Source: Bombiscardovia coagulans (GTDB taxonomy: Bacteria > Actinomycetota > Actinomycetes > Actinomycetales > Bifidobacteriaceae). From it: a stretch of 64,000 bases of DNA. This document shows, piece by piece, positions 48,710 through 57,587 of the stretch. Location of the stretch: the NCBI RefSeq assembly GCF_002259585.1, contig NZ_MWWS01000007.1:44066-108065 (forward strand). The letters run 5' to 3'. A program made the position numbers and the translations under genes. The number at the start of each line of letters is the position of its first letter. Positions within the stretch are counted from its first letter, which is position 1. The notes under the pieces were generated by a model. That model was not told the origin of the DNA, did not search any database, and saw only the letters and a program-made list of their open reading frames with translations.

Positions 48710-50206
48710 TCATTTTGCAATGCGTTGCATCACTATTTTATTAACAGTCTTTGCATCAGCCTGTCCCTTGGTGGCTCGCATAACTGCACCAATGATGGCT
48801 CCCATAGGCTTCATATTGCCCGCTTGGAGCTTAGCCACAATATCCGGATTAGCTTTCAAAGCATCGTCAACCGCTGCTTCCAGTGCCCCATCGTCTGACA
48901 CAACCTGATAGCCATGCTTGGCAACTACTTCGCTAGGCTTACCCTCTCCGGATAGAACACCAGATACTGTCTGCTTAGCGAGCTTGTCATTGAGTTGCCC
49001 AGACTTAATAAGTTGTTCAACCTCTGCCACATCTTGAGGTGTAATAGGCAACTCTTCCAAGGAAACTCCACGCTCGTTAGCCTCACGAGAAATTTCTCCC
49101 AGCCACCACTTTCGCGCACCCGCCGGTTGGGCACCGGCCGCTATAGTTTCTTCAATCAAATCAAGGGCATCAGCATTCAGTGCATCACGCATCTGCAAGT
49201 CAGTAAAGCCCCACTCTTCCTTCAACCTGGCACGGCGCTCACGAGGCATCTCAGGCATTTGTTTCCTGAGCTCTTCAATATGATCACGAGTTACGTGCAC
49301 CATCACCAAGTCAGGATCTGGGAAATAGCGGTAGTCATTAGCATCCGATTTAGCACGACCGCCCGCCGTGGCCTGCTTAGATTCGTCCCAATGACGAGTC
49401 TCTTGTAAGACTTCTCCTCCGTCTTCTAAAATGGCCGCCTGCCTGCGGATCTCATACACTAAGGTCTTCTCAATGCCCTTGAATGTATTAACATTCTTTG
49501 TCTCTGACCTTGTTCCTAGCGGCTCACCCTTCTTGTGCAGAGAAATGTTCACATCAGCACGCATATTTCCTTGCTCCATGCGGGCGTGAGAAATGTTGAG
49601 TGCACGAACGATATCCCGAATGGCTCGCACATAAGCACCTGCCACTTCAGGAGTACGTTCACCGGCACCCGCTATGGGCTTCGTCACAATCTCAATCAGG
49701 GGCACACCAGCACGGTTATAGTCCACTAAGGAATGGTTAGCGCCCTCAATTCGTCCATCGGAACCACCTAAATGTGTGTTTTTACCTGCATCGTCTTCCA
49801 CATGAGCACGCTCAATATCCACACGGAAGACAGAACCATCATCAAGCTCCACATCAAGGTAGCCTTCACCATTGAGAGGTTTATCGAACTGGGAAATCTG
49901 ATAATCCCTAGGCATGTCCGGATAGAAATAGTTTTTACGCGCAAACTGACTCCACTCAGCAATATCGCAGTGCAGGGCCAAACCCAACTTGATGGCGTAG
50001 TCAATTGCAGTTTTATTTACCACTGGAAGAGATCCCGGTAGACCTAACGATACCGGAGTCAGCTGGGAATTAGGTTCTCCACCAAACTCTATGTGCGCTG
50101 GGCAGAAGAGCTTAGTATTAGTAGATAACTCCACATGTACTTCCAAGCCGAAGACTGGGTCATACTTGGCCACAGCATCGGTATACTTCATCAGTTTTTC
50201 AGCCAT
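48710..50206 (-). CDS. gatB: Asp-tRNA(Asn)/Glu-tRNA(Gln) amidotransferase subunit B
   Basis: 498 residues. It has the N-terminal GatB cradle ([66 protein letters not shown]) and the C-terminal YqeY-like tail domain. It binds misacylated tRNA and activates the amide acceptor. It starts 24 bp after gatA in the gatCAB cluster. Confidence 0.96.
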   Translation of the reverse strand: MAEKLMKYTDAVAKYDPVFGLEVHVELSTNTKLFCPAHIEFGGEPNSQLTPVSLGLPGSLPVVNKTAIDYAIKLGLALHCDIAEWSQFARKNYFYPDMPRDYQISQFDKPLNGEGYLDVELDDGSVFRVDIERAHVEDDAGKNTHLGGSDGRIEGANHSLVDYNRAGVPLIEIVTKPIAGAGERTPEVAGAYVRAIRDIVRALNISHARMEQGNMRADVNISLHKKGEPLGTRSETKNVNTFKGIEKTLVYEIRRQAAILEDGGEVLQETRHWDESKQATAGGRAKSDANDYRYFPDPDLVMVHVTRDHIEELRKQMPEMPRERRARLKEEWGFTDLQMRDALNADALDLIEETIAAGAQPAGARKWWLGEISREANERGVSLEELPITPQDVAEVEQLIKSGQLNDKLAKQTVSGVLSGEGKPSEVVAKHGYQVVSDDGALEAAVDDALKANPDIVAKLQAGNMKPMGAIIGAVMRATKGQADAKTVNKIVMQRIAK

Positions 50207-50230
50207 TTGAACTTCCTTGCCTTCCGATGC

Positions 50231-51769
50231 TTACTTGTTCTCACCCAGCCATGGGGTTTTCATACTCTGGTATATAGAACCACCCCACTGCTTTTCGAGC
50301 GCTGCTTCTAGAGCAGCAGCTGGCTTGTACATGACATCATCACGCATTTGAGGAGCAAAGAATTGGAAGCCAACAGGCAGTCCATCCTTTGAAAGACCAG
50401 CAGGAATAGACATAGCAGGGGAACCAGCCATGTTTGCGGGAATTGTCGCCACATCGCTCAAGTACATAGCCAATGGGTCGTCCATACGTTCACCAAACTT
50501 GAAAGCTGTTGTCGGTGAAGCTGGAGAAATCAACACATCTGCCTGCTTGAATGCCGCTTCCAAATCACGGATGATAAGTGTGCGCACCTTTTGAGCAGAA
50601 CCATACCAAGCATCATAATAGCCGGCAGACAGAGCATAAATTCCCAGAATTATGCGGCGCTTAACCTCATCACCGAAACCAGCTTCACGGGTAACGGCCA
50701 TCATGTTAGCTGCTGTTTGTTCCATTCCCTCGGGCGGCATAACTCGTAATCCGTACCGCATACCGTCATACCGAGCGAGATTGGAAGATACCTCAGAAGG
50801 CATGATGATGTAATAAGCAGCTAAGGCGTATGAGAAGTGAGGGCAAGAAACCTCAACGACTTCTGCTCCCATATCTTGCAAAAGCTGAACGCCTTCGTTA
50901 AAGCGAGCCTCAACGTCAGGCTGATAGCCTTTGCCTCCCAACTCCTTAACTAATCCAACTTTCATACCATGTAGGTCCATCCTTGCTCCCTCGCGTGCAG
51001 CCTGTGCTAGCGGAGGTATTGGCTTTGGGATGGAAGTGGAATCTCTTCGATCATAACCACCGATCACTTCTTGAAGAAGGGCAGCGTCCAATACTGTACG
51101 AGCGACGGGACCAACCTGATCCAAGGATGAAGCCATAGCAATAGCACCATAACGAGAGACCCCACCATACGTAGGTTTGACGCCTACAGTACCGGTAAGA
51201 GCAGAAGGCTGGCGAATGGAGCCGCCCGTGTCAGTACCCAAAGCTAACGGAGATTCGAAGGCACCGACAGCTGCGGCTGAACCACCACCAGAGCCGCCTG
51301 GAACACAGTCCGTATCCCAAGGATTACAAGTACGTTTGAAAGCAGAGTGCTCGGTAGAGGATCCTTGAGCAAATTCGTCAAGATTAGTTTTACCAAGGAT
51401 TGGCATACCAGCAGCTTTGAGTTTCTCTACCACAGTCGCATCGTAGGGAGGTATCCAGCCTTCCAGGATCTTAGAGGCTGCTGTGGTAGGAATGCCTTTA
51501 GTGACAATCATGTCTTTGATAGCAACTGGCACACCTGCCAACTCAGGCAAACTCTCAGCATCACCCGATGCAAGCTTCTTATCAACATCATCAGCTTGTG
51601 CAAGCGCCTCATCACGAGAGACATGCAGGAAGGCATCGATACTTGGCTCAGCTGCTTCAATAACCTCTAATTCCGCTTCTACTAGCTCTCGGGAGGAAAT
51701 GTCTCTTGAACGTATTTTCTCAGCCATCTGTGCCGCAGACAGCCGCACGAGTTCTTGTGTATTAGTCAT
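50231..51769 (-). CDS. gatA: Asp-tRNA(Asn)/Glu-tRNA(Gln) amidotransferase subunit A
   Basis: 512 residues, amidase-signature fold. The catalytic Lys is in [10 protein letters not shown], the cis-Ser in [11 protein letters not shown], and the nucleophile Ser in [10 protein letters not shown]. It releases ammonia from glutamine for the GatB reaction. Three bases separate it from gatC. Confidence 0.96.
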   Translation of the reverse strand: MTNTQELVRLSAAQMAEKIRSRDISSRELVEAELEVIEAAEPSIDAFLHVSRDEALAQADDVDKKLASGDAESLPELAGVPVAIKDMIVTKGIPTTAASKILEGWIPPYDATVVEKLKAAGMPILGKTNLDEFAQGSSTEHSAFKRTCNPWDTDCVPGGSGGGSAAAVGAFESPLALGTDTGGSIRQPSALTGTVGVKPTYGGVSRYGAIAMASSLDQVGPVARTVLDAALLQEVIGGYDRRDSTSIPKPIPPLAQAAREGARMDLHGMKVGLVKELGGKGYQPDVEARFNEGVQLLQDMGAEVVEVSCPHFSYALAAYYIIMPSEVSSNLARYDGMRYGLRVMPPEGMEQTAANMMAVTREAGFGDEVKRRIILGIYALSAGYYDAWYGSAQKVRTLIIRDLEAAFKQADVLISPASPTTAFKFGERMDDPLAMYLSDVATIPANMAGSPAMSIPAGLSKDGLPVGFQFFAPQMRDDVMYKPAAALEAALEKQWGGSIYQSMKTPWLGENK

Positions 51770-51772
51770 TCC

Positions 51773-52069
51773 TCACTCTTCCCCTAGGATGCGTGGGGCT
51801 ACAAACATGCCCGCTTCGGTCTCAGGAGCACCTGCTAGCGCTTCCTTTTGGCTCAGAGGCTCCTCTGCTTCATCAGGCCTCAAATAAGCCTCTATTGGAA
51901 TTGGGTTAGCAGTGGGTGGTACGTCACTGCCAGCCACCTCCTGCACTTTAGTAATCGATTCAGCTATAACGTTGAGTTCACCTTTAAGACGTTCAATTTC
52001 CCCATCCGTCAAGGCAATCTGGGCTAAACGCCCCAAATTCTCAATCTCTTCACGTGTAAATGTAGGCAT
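51773..52069 (-). CDS. gatC: Asp-tRNA(Asn)/Glu-tRNA(Gln) amidotransferase subunit C
   Basis: 98 residues from ATG 52069 (MPTFTREEI...), the start that matches the family; in-frame starts up to ten codons earlier lack a better ribosome site. It has the GatC pattern [37 protein letters not shown] and the YLRPDE segment. It stabilises the GatAB complex. First gene of gatCAB. Confidence 0.92.
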   Translation of the reverse strand: MPTFTREEIENLGRLAQIALTDGEIERLKGELNVIAESITKVQEVAGSDVPPTANPIPIEAYLRPDEAEEPLSQKEALAGAPETEAGMFVAPRILGEE

Positions 52070-52124
52070 AGCAACCATACTATGCGTTTCGCGTGACACC
52101 CGTACGCCACATAGATAACATGAA

Positions 52125-52170
52125 AGAAGTCCTAGTAAACTGCAGCGATAGCGAATTTACCAGGACTTCT
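52125..52170 (-). terminator. terminator after the ABC-2 exporter operon
   Basis: A 15-position stem (52125-52139 with 52156-52170) with a C/A mismatch that becomes G-U in minus-strand RNA, then a T-rich stretch. It separates the exporter from gatCAB. Confidence 0.8.
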
Positions 52171-52200
52171 CAGAAGTAACTATGTGTAATAGGAACTTGA

Positions 52201-53163
52201 CTACTTTATGTCGCGGCGGTCAAGAACTACTGCTCCACAGATGTAGAAGATCACAGTCCAGACCAAGAGCAAGAGACCTGACTGCCACCAAGAGGGGTAG
52301 AAACCAGACACCGGACCATTGTGTACATCATTGAGGCCACCAGCTAGGAAAGTGGACATCAACTGCAGCGGCATCAATCTGCCCAGGGTTTGCAGCCATG
52401 CAAAGGCATTACCAAGATTGGATAGGATAGCTACAGCTGCGGGCAAAAACATATCAATAGCAATAAGTACAAAAACTCCAGCTACCGTTGACCGACACAA
52501 AGCTCCGATACCAATCGCCATAACCACAAATAAGACATCAACTATGGGCGCGCCCAAAATACTTACCCAAGGAAGGGCACTTAGCTCAGACTTGAGATGA
52601 GAAGTTGTAATACCACGGAAAATTAACCCTACAGCTGTCCAAGAAAGTAGAATACCAAGCTGAGTCGAACACCACGTAAAGACTGATGCAACGATTGCTT
52701 TAGCTCCTAACACCATATTACGGTGAGGATTAGCAGTTAAAGTAGCATCAATCGAAGTAGAAACAAATTCAGAAGTGATGCTCATCACTCCGAAGATACC
52801 TACCACTATCGTTGTTACCGTAACAAAAGTAGTTATCGATTGCCATGGCACAGAAGCTGGAATAGGCATGGCCTCACCCTTGCCACCTTCAGCCTCCATA
52901 CTTAGCCTAGCTGCCAATTGCACAGACCACGCAGCTAAGGCAGCCCCCATAGGTATAAGCAAAGCGTTAATAATTAACAAGATCCATGTGGATTTCAAAC
53001 TAGTAAATTTGATATATTCACTGCGAATGCAGTGCCACAAACTCACATGAACCCGCTGACTCATCTCGGAACGAGATGTCTGATAGTTACCGGCAGAATC
53101 CTGGCTGACATTTCCAGTTGGAGCGTTCATGCTTGCATCACCTGGCATAGTAGGTTGACTCAT
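52201..53163 (-). CDS. ABC-2 type transporter permease
   Basis: 320 residues: a roughly 40-residue hydrophilic N-terminus, then six TM segments. LKSTWILLIINALLIPMGAALAAW and VTTIVVGIFGVMSITSEFVSTSIDATLTANPHRN are typical of ABC-2 permeases of the bacitracin/lantibiotic exporter group. It is coupled to the ATPase (ATGA at 53160). It probably exports drugs, peptides or lipids; substrate unknown. Confidence 0.8.
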   Translation of the reverse strand: MSQPTMPGDASMNAPTGNVSQDSAGNYQTSRSEMSQRVHVSLWHCIRSEYIKFTSLKSTWILLIINALLIPMGAALAAWSVQLAARLSMEAEGGKGEAMPIPASVPWQSITTFVTVTTIVVGIFGVMSITSEFVSTSIDATLTANPHRNMVLGAKAIVASVFTWCSTQLGILLSWTAVGLIFRGITTSHLKSELSALPWVSILGAPIVDVLFVVMAIGIGALCRSTVAGVFVLIAIDMFLPAAVAILSNLGNAFAWLQTLGRLMPLQLMSTFLAGGLNDVHNGPVSGFYPSWWQSGLLLLVWTVIFYICGAVVLDRRDIK

Positions 53164-54317
53164 CGCGCACCTCCTTCCTCGTTCTGGTTACCTGTTTGAT
53201 TACCAATCTCATTTGGGTACTGCTGCGTTGATGGTCTGGCATCGGGCGGTATGTGTTGAGGAATCGGCATAGCTGGCATCTGAGACTGAACTGGAGGCTG
53301 CTGATAGCTATTGGGAGCACTCGATATAGGCTGCGAATGAGGTTGTACTGGCTGAGCTTGATAGTGCGTTGATTCTGGTGTAGGCAGGGGGGCTGTCTTA
53401 TATTCCTCTTGCCCATGAGTCAAAGCCATGTAAGCTTCCTCGAGGGATGCTTGCTCCTCATGTATCTCATACAGAGCAATCTGCTGAGCTGCCGCCATCT
53501 GTGCCAACTGCTTTAGCTCCATACCAGTAACTCTCAAGATTTGAGCACCTGAAGAATCTTGAACATTCGATGGAAGCAATTGGAAAGCAACCCCTGGCTG
53601 CCCCTGTAACAGTCCTTGCAAGCGATTGACCTCAGGCGTCGCTACACGAATCGCATGGGACGAGTGTTCAGATATGAACTGTGTAACTGTTGTACGTTCT
53701 AAAATATGACCCTTCCCAATAATGACCAAGTTATCAGCAGTTTGTGCCACTTCGCTCATGAGATGAGAACTCAAGAGTACACATTTGCCTTGTGAAGCAT
53801 AAAAACGGCAAAGTTGACGAACCCACAAAACACCTTCGGGGTCCAACCCATTGACTGGCTCATCAAAAAGCAGGTTCTGAGGATCACCGAGAAGCGCGGC
53901 AGCTATAGAAAGTCTTTGACCCATACCTAACGAAAAAGAACCTACCTTTTTCTTAGCTACCGAAGTGATGCCAGCGAGTTCCATCACCTCATCCACTCGA
54001 TGCTTAGAAATACCATTGCTCAAAGCTAGAGCTTCTAAATGAGCTCGGGCCGTGCGATTCTTATGAGCTGAACGAGGATTCAAGACAGCACCAACTTCTC
54101 TCATCGGAGAGCTCATCTGTCTAAAGGGTTTACCATCAATAAGGGCAGTGCCCGAAGTAGGGCGAATCAACCCTAGAGCCGCCCGCATAGTGGTTGATTT
54201 TCCAGCGCCGTTCGGTCCTAGAAAACCCGTGACCTTACCATCTTCAGCAGTAAAGGACACATCATCTATGGCGTTCTTTGCACCAAATATCTTTGTCAGA
54301 TGCTCAATAGTTATCAT
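53160..54317 (-). CDS. ABC-2 exporter ATPase with Pro/Gln-rich tail
   Basis: 385 residues. The ATPase domain is in the first 300 residues: GPNGAGKST, a degenerate signature (SLGMGQRLS), LLFDEPVNGLDPEG and LLSSHLMSEV, a BcrA-like set. The last roughly 85 residues are Pro/Gln/Ser-rich and look disordered; most relatives end near residue 300. The first gene of a two-gene operon. Confidence 0.85.
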   Translation of the reverse strand: MITIEHLTKIFGAKNAIDDVSFTAEDGKVTGFLGPNGAGKSTTMRAALGLIRPTSGTALIDGKPFRQMSSPMREVGAVLNPRSAHKNRTARAHLEALALSNGISKHRVDEVMELAGITSVAKKKVGSFSLGMGQRLSIAAALLGDPQNLLFDEPVNGLDPEGVLWVRQLCRFYASQGKCVLLSSHLMSEVAQTADNLVIIGKGHILERTTVTQFISEHSSHAIRVATPEVNRLQGLLQGQPGVAFQLLPSNVQDSSGAQILRVTGMELKQLAQMAAAQQIALYEIHEEQASLEEAYMALTHGQEEYKTAPLPTPESTHYQAQPVQPHSQPISSAPNSYQQPPVQSQMPAMPIPQHIPPDARPSTQQYPNEIGNQTGNQNEEGGAR

Positions 54318-54375
54318 CTACAAAGCATAGCATTCCCTTACTTCCAATTCATAACTTATTCCATACGTACATCAA

Positions 54376-55167
54376 CTACCCCTGGAAGTGTTGAGATACC
54401 CATGCATGCATAGCCACAGCAGCAGCAGCTCCGGCATTGATAGAACGAACTGATCCGAACTGAGAAATGTAGACTACAGTATCTGCCAAATCAAGCGCCG
54501 TCTGAGAGAGCCCTGGTCCTTCAGCGCCAAAAAGGAGGAGGCAGCGCTCAGGGAACTTATACGTCTCAATCGGCACAGCACCTGGCACAATATCGAGAGC
54601 AATCACCCTAGCTTCAGAGGCAACCCGAGCTGTAGCCAGCAAAGCATCACGTTCCGCTTGATGATCCGTATTGTGGGCTTGAACAGTTAAGCTATGCACT
54701 TCCTCTTGCCGATCGTTGCGCCAGTTGGTCACTAAGCTCTCGATGGTTGGATGGTGCTCCACATGCTGGTACAGTTCGGTCATCAGCGAACCCTTGCGGT
54801 TCCACTTATGGGGACCAACAATATGAACCTTCGCCGCGCCGAAAGCATTAGCCGAACGAACCATAGAACCGATATTGAAATCGTGAGTCCAGTTTTCTAC
54901 CGCTACCTCGAATCCATTCCGCCCTCGAAGATCTAAGTCTGCGCGTATGGCTTCCACTTTCCAATAGCGGTAGCGGTCTAGTATGTTACGCCTGTCTCCA
55001 TTATCGAGCAGGTCAGGATCCATGCGTGAATCATAGTTTGGAGCCTCCGGATTATCTGGCCTAACCTGACCGGAATGTTCCTGGGCCCAAGGCCCCACGC
55101 CAATTTCACGAAATATGGGTTCGCCAGAGTCCATAGCCGCCTGCGTAATCGGGTTTGGTTTAGTCAT
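54376..55167 (-). CDS. SPOUT (TrmH/SpoU) family RNA 2'-O-methyltransferase
   Basis: 263 residues. The three SPOUT motifs are visible: NIGSMVRSANAFG, LLFGAEGPGLS and SVRSINAGAAAAVAMHAW. It methylates a ribose in tRNA or rRNA; the site cannot be deduced. An N-terminal extension of about 75 residues precedes the knot fold. It lies ten bases after the PyrE-like gene, the same pairing I recall in mycobacteria. Confidence 0.88.
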   Translation of the reverse strand: MTKPNPITQAAMDSGEPIFREIGVGPWAQEHSGQVRPDNPEAPNYDSRMDPDLLDNGDRRNILDRYRYWKVEAIRADLDLRGRNGFEVAVENWTHDFNIGSMVRSANAFGAAKVHIVGPHKWNRKGSLMTELYQHVEHHPTIESLVTNWRNDRQEEVHSLTVQAHNTDHQAERDALLATARVASEARVIALDIVPGAVPIETYKFPERCLLLFGAEGPGLSQTALDLADTVVYISQFGSVRSINAGAAAAVAMHAWVSQHFQG

Positions 55168-55177
55168 GCAACCCCTT

Positions 55178-55933
55178 TTACCTCATCTGTTCACAGTCAT
55201 TGTCTGCTGATTGACTTTCTCCCACATCAGGTTCAAACAGACTTTCATCGAAGGCACATACAAACGGTATCATCTGTTCATGAGCGTCTATCGGGTCAAC
55301 AATCTTTATAGCTGTTCGCAGAGGATCTTCTGCTAACTGTTGCGATGGAGAAGATACAGAATCAGACGATTCACGGATACCAATTCCTCCGACCAAGGAA
55401 ATAACTGCGACTATGCTGGCACCTTGTCTGCTCACAATCCCACAATCTAAACTTAACTCATTGCCGTTGCGCAAGGTGACTAACGATGACGTCTGCACAT
55501 ATGATTTTTCACTGAGCCAAGCATCCAAGAGCAATACTCTCTTGCCAGCGATAGAAGGACCCTTAATTGAAGGGTATACAAAATCCATAACAAAAGCGTT
55601 TAACTTCTGTCCTCGCTGGGTAGCAGCATGGAGCACGGCATCAACGAGTGGTACTGCAGCAGCTGTGAGGGCACCAACTGCATCGAAATCTGCTGCGGAA
55701 TAGCCAGCCTCCTGTAAAGCATCTAAAAGTACTTGACCGGCTAGTTCTGCACCCCTGTGATGAAAAGTAACACCCGCAAGCTCAGTAAAAGGCCTTCCGT
55801 TAATCTCTACCGCGAGCATGTTCTGCAATTCCTTGCGAGCTTCTGCTACTCCCAGCTTGCAGACACAGTCACCATCAGCTGATGCTACTGCGTTACTGGT
55901 CCGTGAATCGTTTTTCTGGCTCTGTACCGTCAT
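55178..55933 (-). CDS. degenerate PyrE-like phosphoribosyltransferase homologue
   Basis: 251 residues. The core aligns with orotate phosphoribosyltransferase: FDAVGALTAAAVPLVDAVLHAATQRGQKLNAFV (about 83-115) and GKRVLLLDAWLSEKSYV (130-146). At the latter the PRPP-loop consensus (acidic pair plus T-T/G-G) is replaced by LDAWLSEKS, and the upstream KxxKxHG loop is shortened to a stretch without Lys/His. Catalysis of the usual reaction is therefore unlikely. It may be a regulator or a remodelled enzyme. The C-terminal 60 residues are acidic and unrelated. It precedes the SPOUT methyltransferase, with which it is probably cotranscribed. Confidence 0.7.
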   Translation of the reverse strand: MTVQSQKNDSRTSNAVASADGDCVCKLGVAEARKELQNMLAVEINGRPFTELAGVTFHHRGAELAGQVLLDALQEAGYSAADFDAVGALTAAAVPLVDAVLHAATQRGQKLNAFVMDFVYPSIKGPSIAGKRVLLLDAWLSEKSYVQTSSLVTLRNGNELSLDCGIVSRQGASIVAVISLVGGIGIRESSDSVSSPSQQLAEDPLRTAIKIVDPIDAHEQMIPFVCAFDESLFEPDVGESQSADNDCEQMR

Positions 55934-56054
55934 AACTGTAGCTTATCGCAAGACCGAAAATAACTCATTCTTTTTAATCTCCCGGCATTTTATGTTCTAG
56001 TTACTACTCACCACGACCAAACAACAGCGCTCATCCTGTAGGTCCGGATAGTCA

Positions 56055-57413
56055 TCACAAGAAGTCAGATCCCAATGACGACTGTGTCTCAGGTGCTGTA
56101 AGTTCGCGCACATCTGCTTGCTCGGAATCAATAAGATTGACCTGATCGATAATTTTCGTAGGCTCCAGATTCTGTAGTTTCCTTGCAGTAACTAACACAC
56201 GACTCTCTAGAGTTGTAGCGAAAGCATTATAGGCCTTAGCTGTCCTGGTTATAGCAGTTCCCAAGGCATTCGCTTTGGTACCCAAAGTAGCAAAGCGCTC
56301 ATACAGTTCACGGGTAAGAGAAAACAGCTGCTTAGCATCGTCAGTGAGGGACTGCTGCTGCCAGGCGTAAGCTACTGATTTCAACACTGCCCAGAGGGTC
56401 ACTGGTGAAGTCAAAGCAACCTTCTGAGCAAAGGCATCATCCATCAACGAAGGATCAGCTTCCAAAGCAGCCTGAAGCAAGGATTCACTTGGGATAAAAG
56501 CAACTACGAAATCAGGAGTGATGTCAAATGCGTTCCAATATTCTTTATCAGCTAAAGCTTTGACATGGTCGCGTAAGGCTTTGGCGTGTGCTTTCAACAG
56601 CTCTTGCTTACGAGCTAATTCTTCAGCAGACGCAGTATCGGAAATCTCACAAGCACGCTGGTAGTCAGAAAAAGGAGCTTTAGCATCAATTGGTATAGTT
56701 TTCCCTCCAGGCAGGTGAACTACCATATCAGGTCGCAGAACCCTGCCATCAGAAGCTGTTACCACTACCTGGGTATCGAAATCTACATGCTCAATGAGCC
56801 CAGCAGATTCTACGATATTCTTGAGTTGAGCTTCACCCCATGAACCACGAACCTTGTTATTACGAAGGGCTGAAGCCAATGAGCTAGTTTCCTTGTCCAG
56901 CTTTCCCTGTTGCTCACCGAGGCTCTTTAACTGTTGTCCTAGAGCCCCCATCTCTTGCTTGCGCCCCTCTTCAATCTGAGCGACCTTATGTTGTAAAGCG
57001 TCCAAATTCTTCTGCACGGGAGCTAGGGCAGAAAGTACTTTGCTCTGCTCTTGTAAGGCGTCAGCCTGCTGCTTACGCTTCTCTTCTTCACGGGCCTGAG
57101 CTTGTTCTCGCTCATGAGCTAAACGCATCTGCTCTGCCTGCTGAGCCTGAGCGAGCTGGGATTTCAGAAAAGAGACTTGCTCGGTTGTAGCCTCAAATTG
57201 TGTCTTGTACTGCACCACTTTCCCCTGCATTTGAGCCAATTGTTCTCTCAACTGGTCAACTAAATCGTCTGTATCTCGACTTGCCTGCTGCTGAGTTGTT
57301 TGCAGAGCCTCACGCGCGCGAGCTTTACCTAGACTCATCCCAAGCACAAGACCTATTACCAAGGCACAGATTACCGCTGCAAGAAGGATGATCACAGAGA
57401 CAGTATCGAACAT
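56055..57413 (-). CDS. rmuC: DNA recombination protein RmuC
   Basis: 452 residues from ATG 57413. One TM helix lies near the N-terminus (VIILLAAVICALVIGLVLG). A Gln/Glu-rich coiled coil (about 40-190) follows, then the RmuC nuclease-like domain: RGSWGEAQLKNIVESAGL, RPDMVVHLPGGKTIPIDAKAPF and FIPSESLLQAA. It limits inversion of short repeats in E. coli. The ribosome site is not obvious. Divergent from the P-ATPase-like gene. Confidence 0.9.
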   Translation of the reverse strand: MFDTVSVIILLAAVICALVIGLVLGMSLGKARAREALQTTQQQASRDTDDLVDQLREQLAQMQGKVVQYKTQFEATTEQVSFLKSQLAQAQQAEQMRLAHEREQAQAREEEKRKQQADALQEQSKVLSALAPVQKNLDALQHKVAQIEEGRKQEMGALGQQLKSLGEQQGKLDKETSSLASALRNNKVRGSWGEAQLKNIVESAGLIEHVDFDTQVVVTASDGRVLRPDMVVHLPGGKTIPIDAKAPFSDYQRACEISDTASAEELARKQELLKAHAKALRDHVKALADKEYWNAFDITPDFVVAFIPSESLLQAALEADPSLMDDAFAQKVALTSPVTLWAVLKSVAYAWQQQSLTDDAKQLFSLTRELYERFATLGTKANALGTAITRTAKAYNAFATTLESRVLVTARKLQNLEPTKIIDQVNLIDSEQADVRELTAPETQSSLGSDFL

Positions 57414-57587
57414 ATGTTCTAGACAATCACAAGACTTAGACGAATACCAACCAATTCGTTTTTTCCGCAATGATTCACGGCATTATGCACATTTATACTT
57501 TTGATTGGAGGACAATAGAGAACAGCACAGTATGAATGACAGCCCGTTAGGCAACTCATTCGTAGGCCCAGCCAATAAGGAGGCCCC

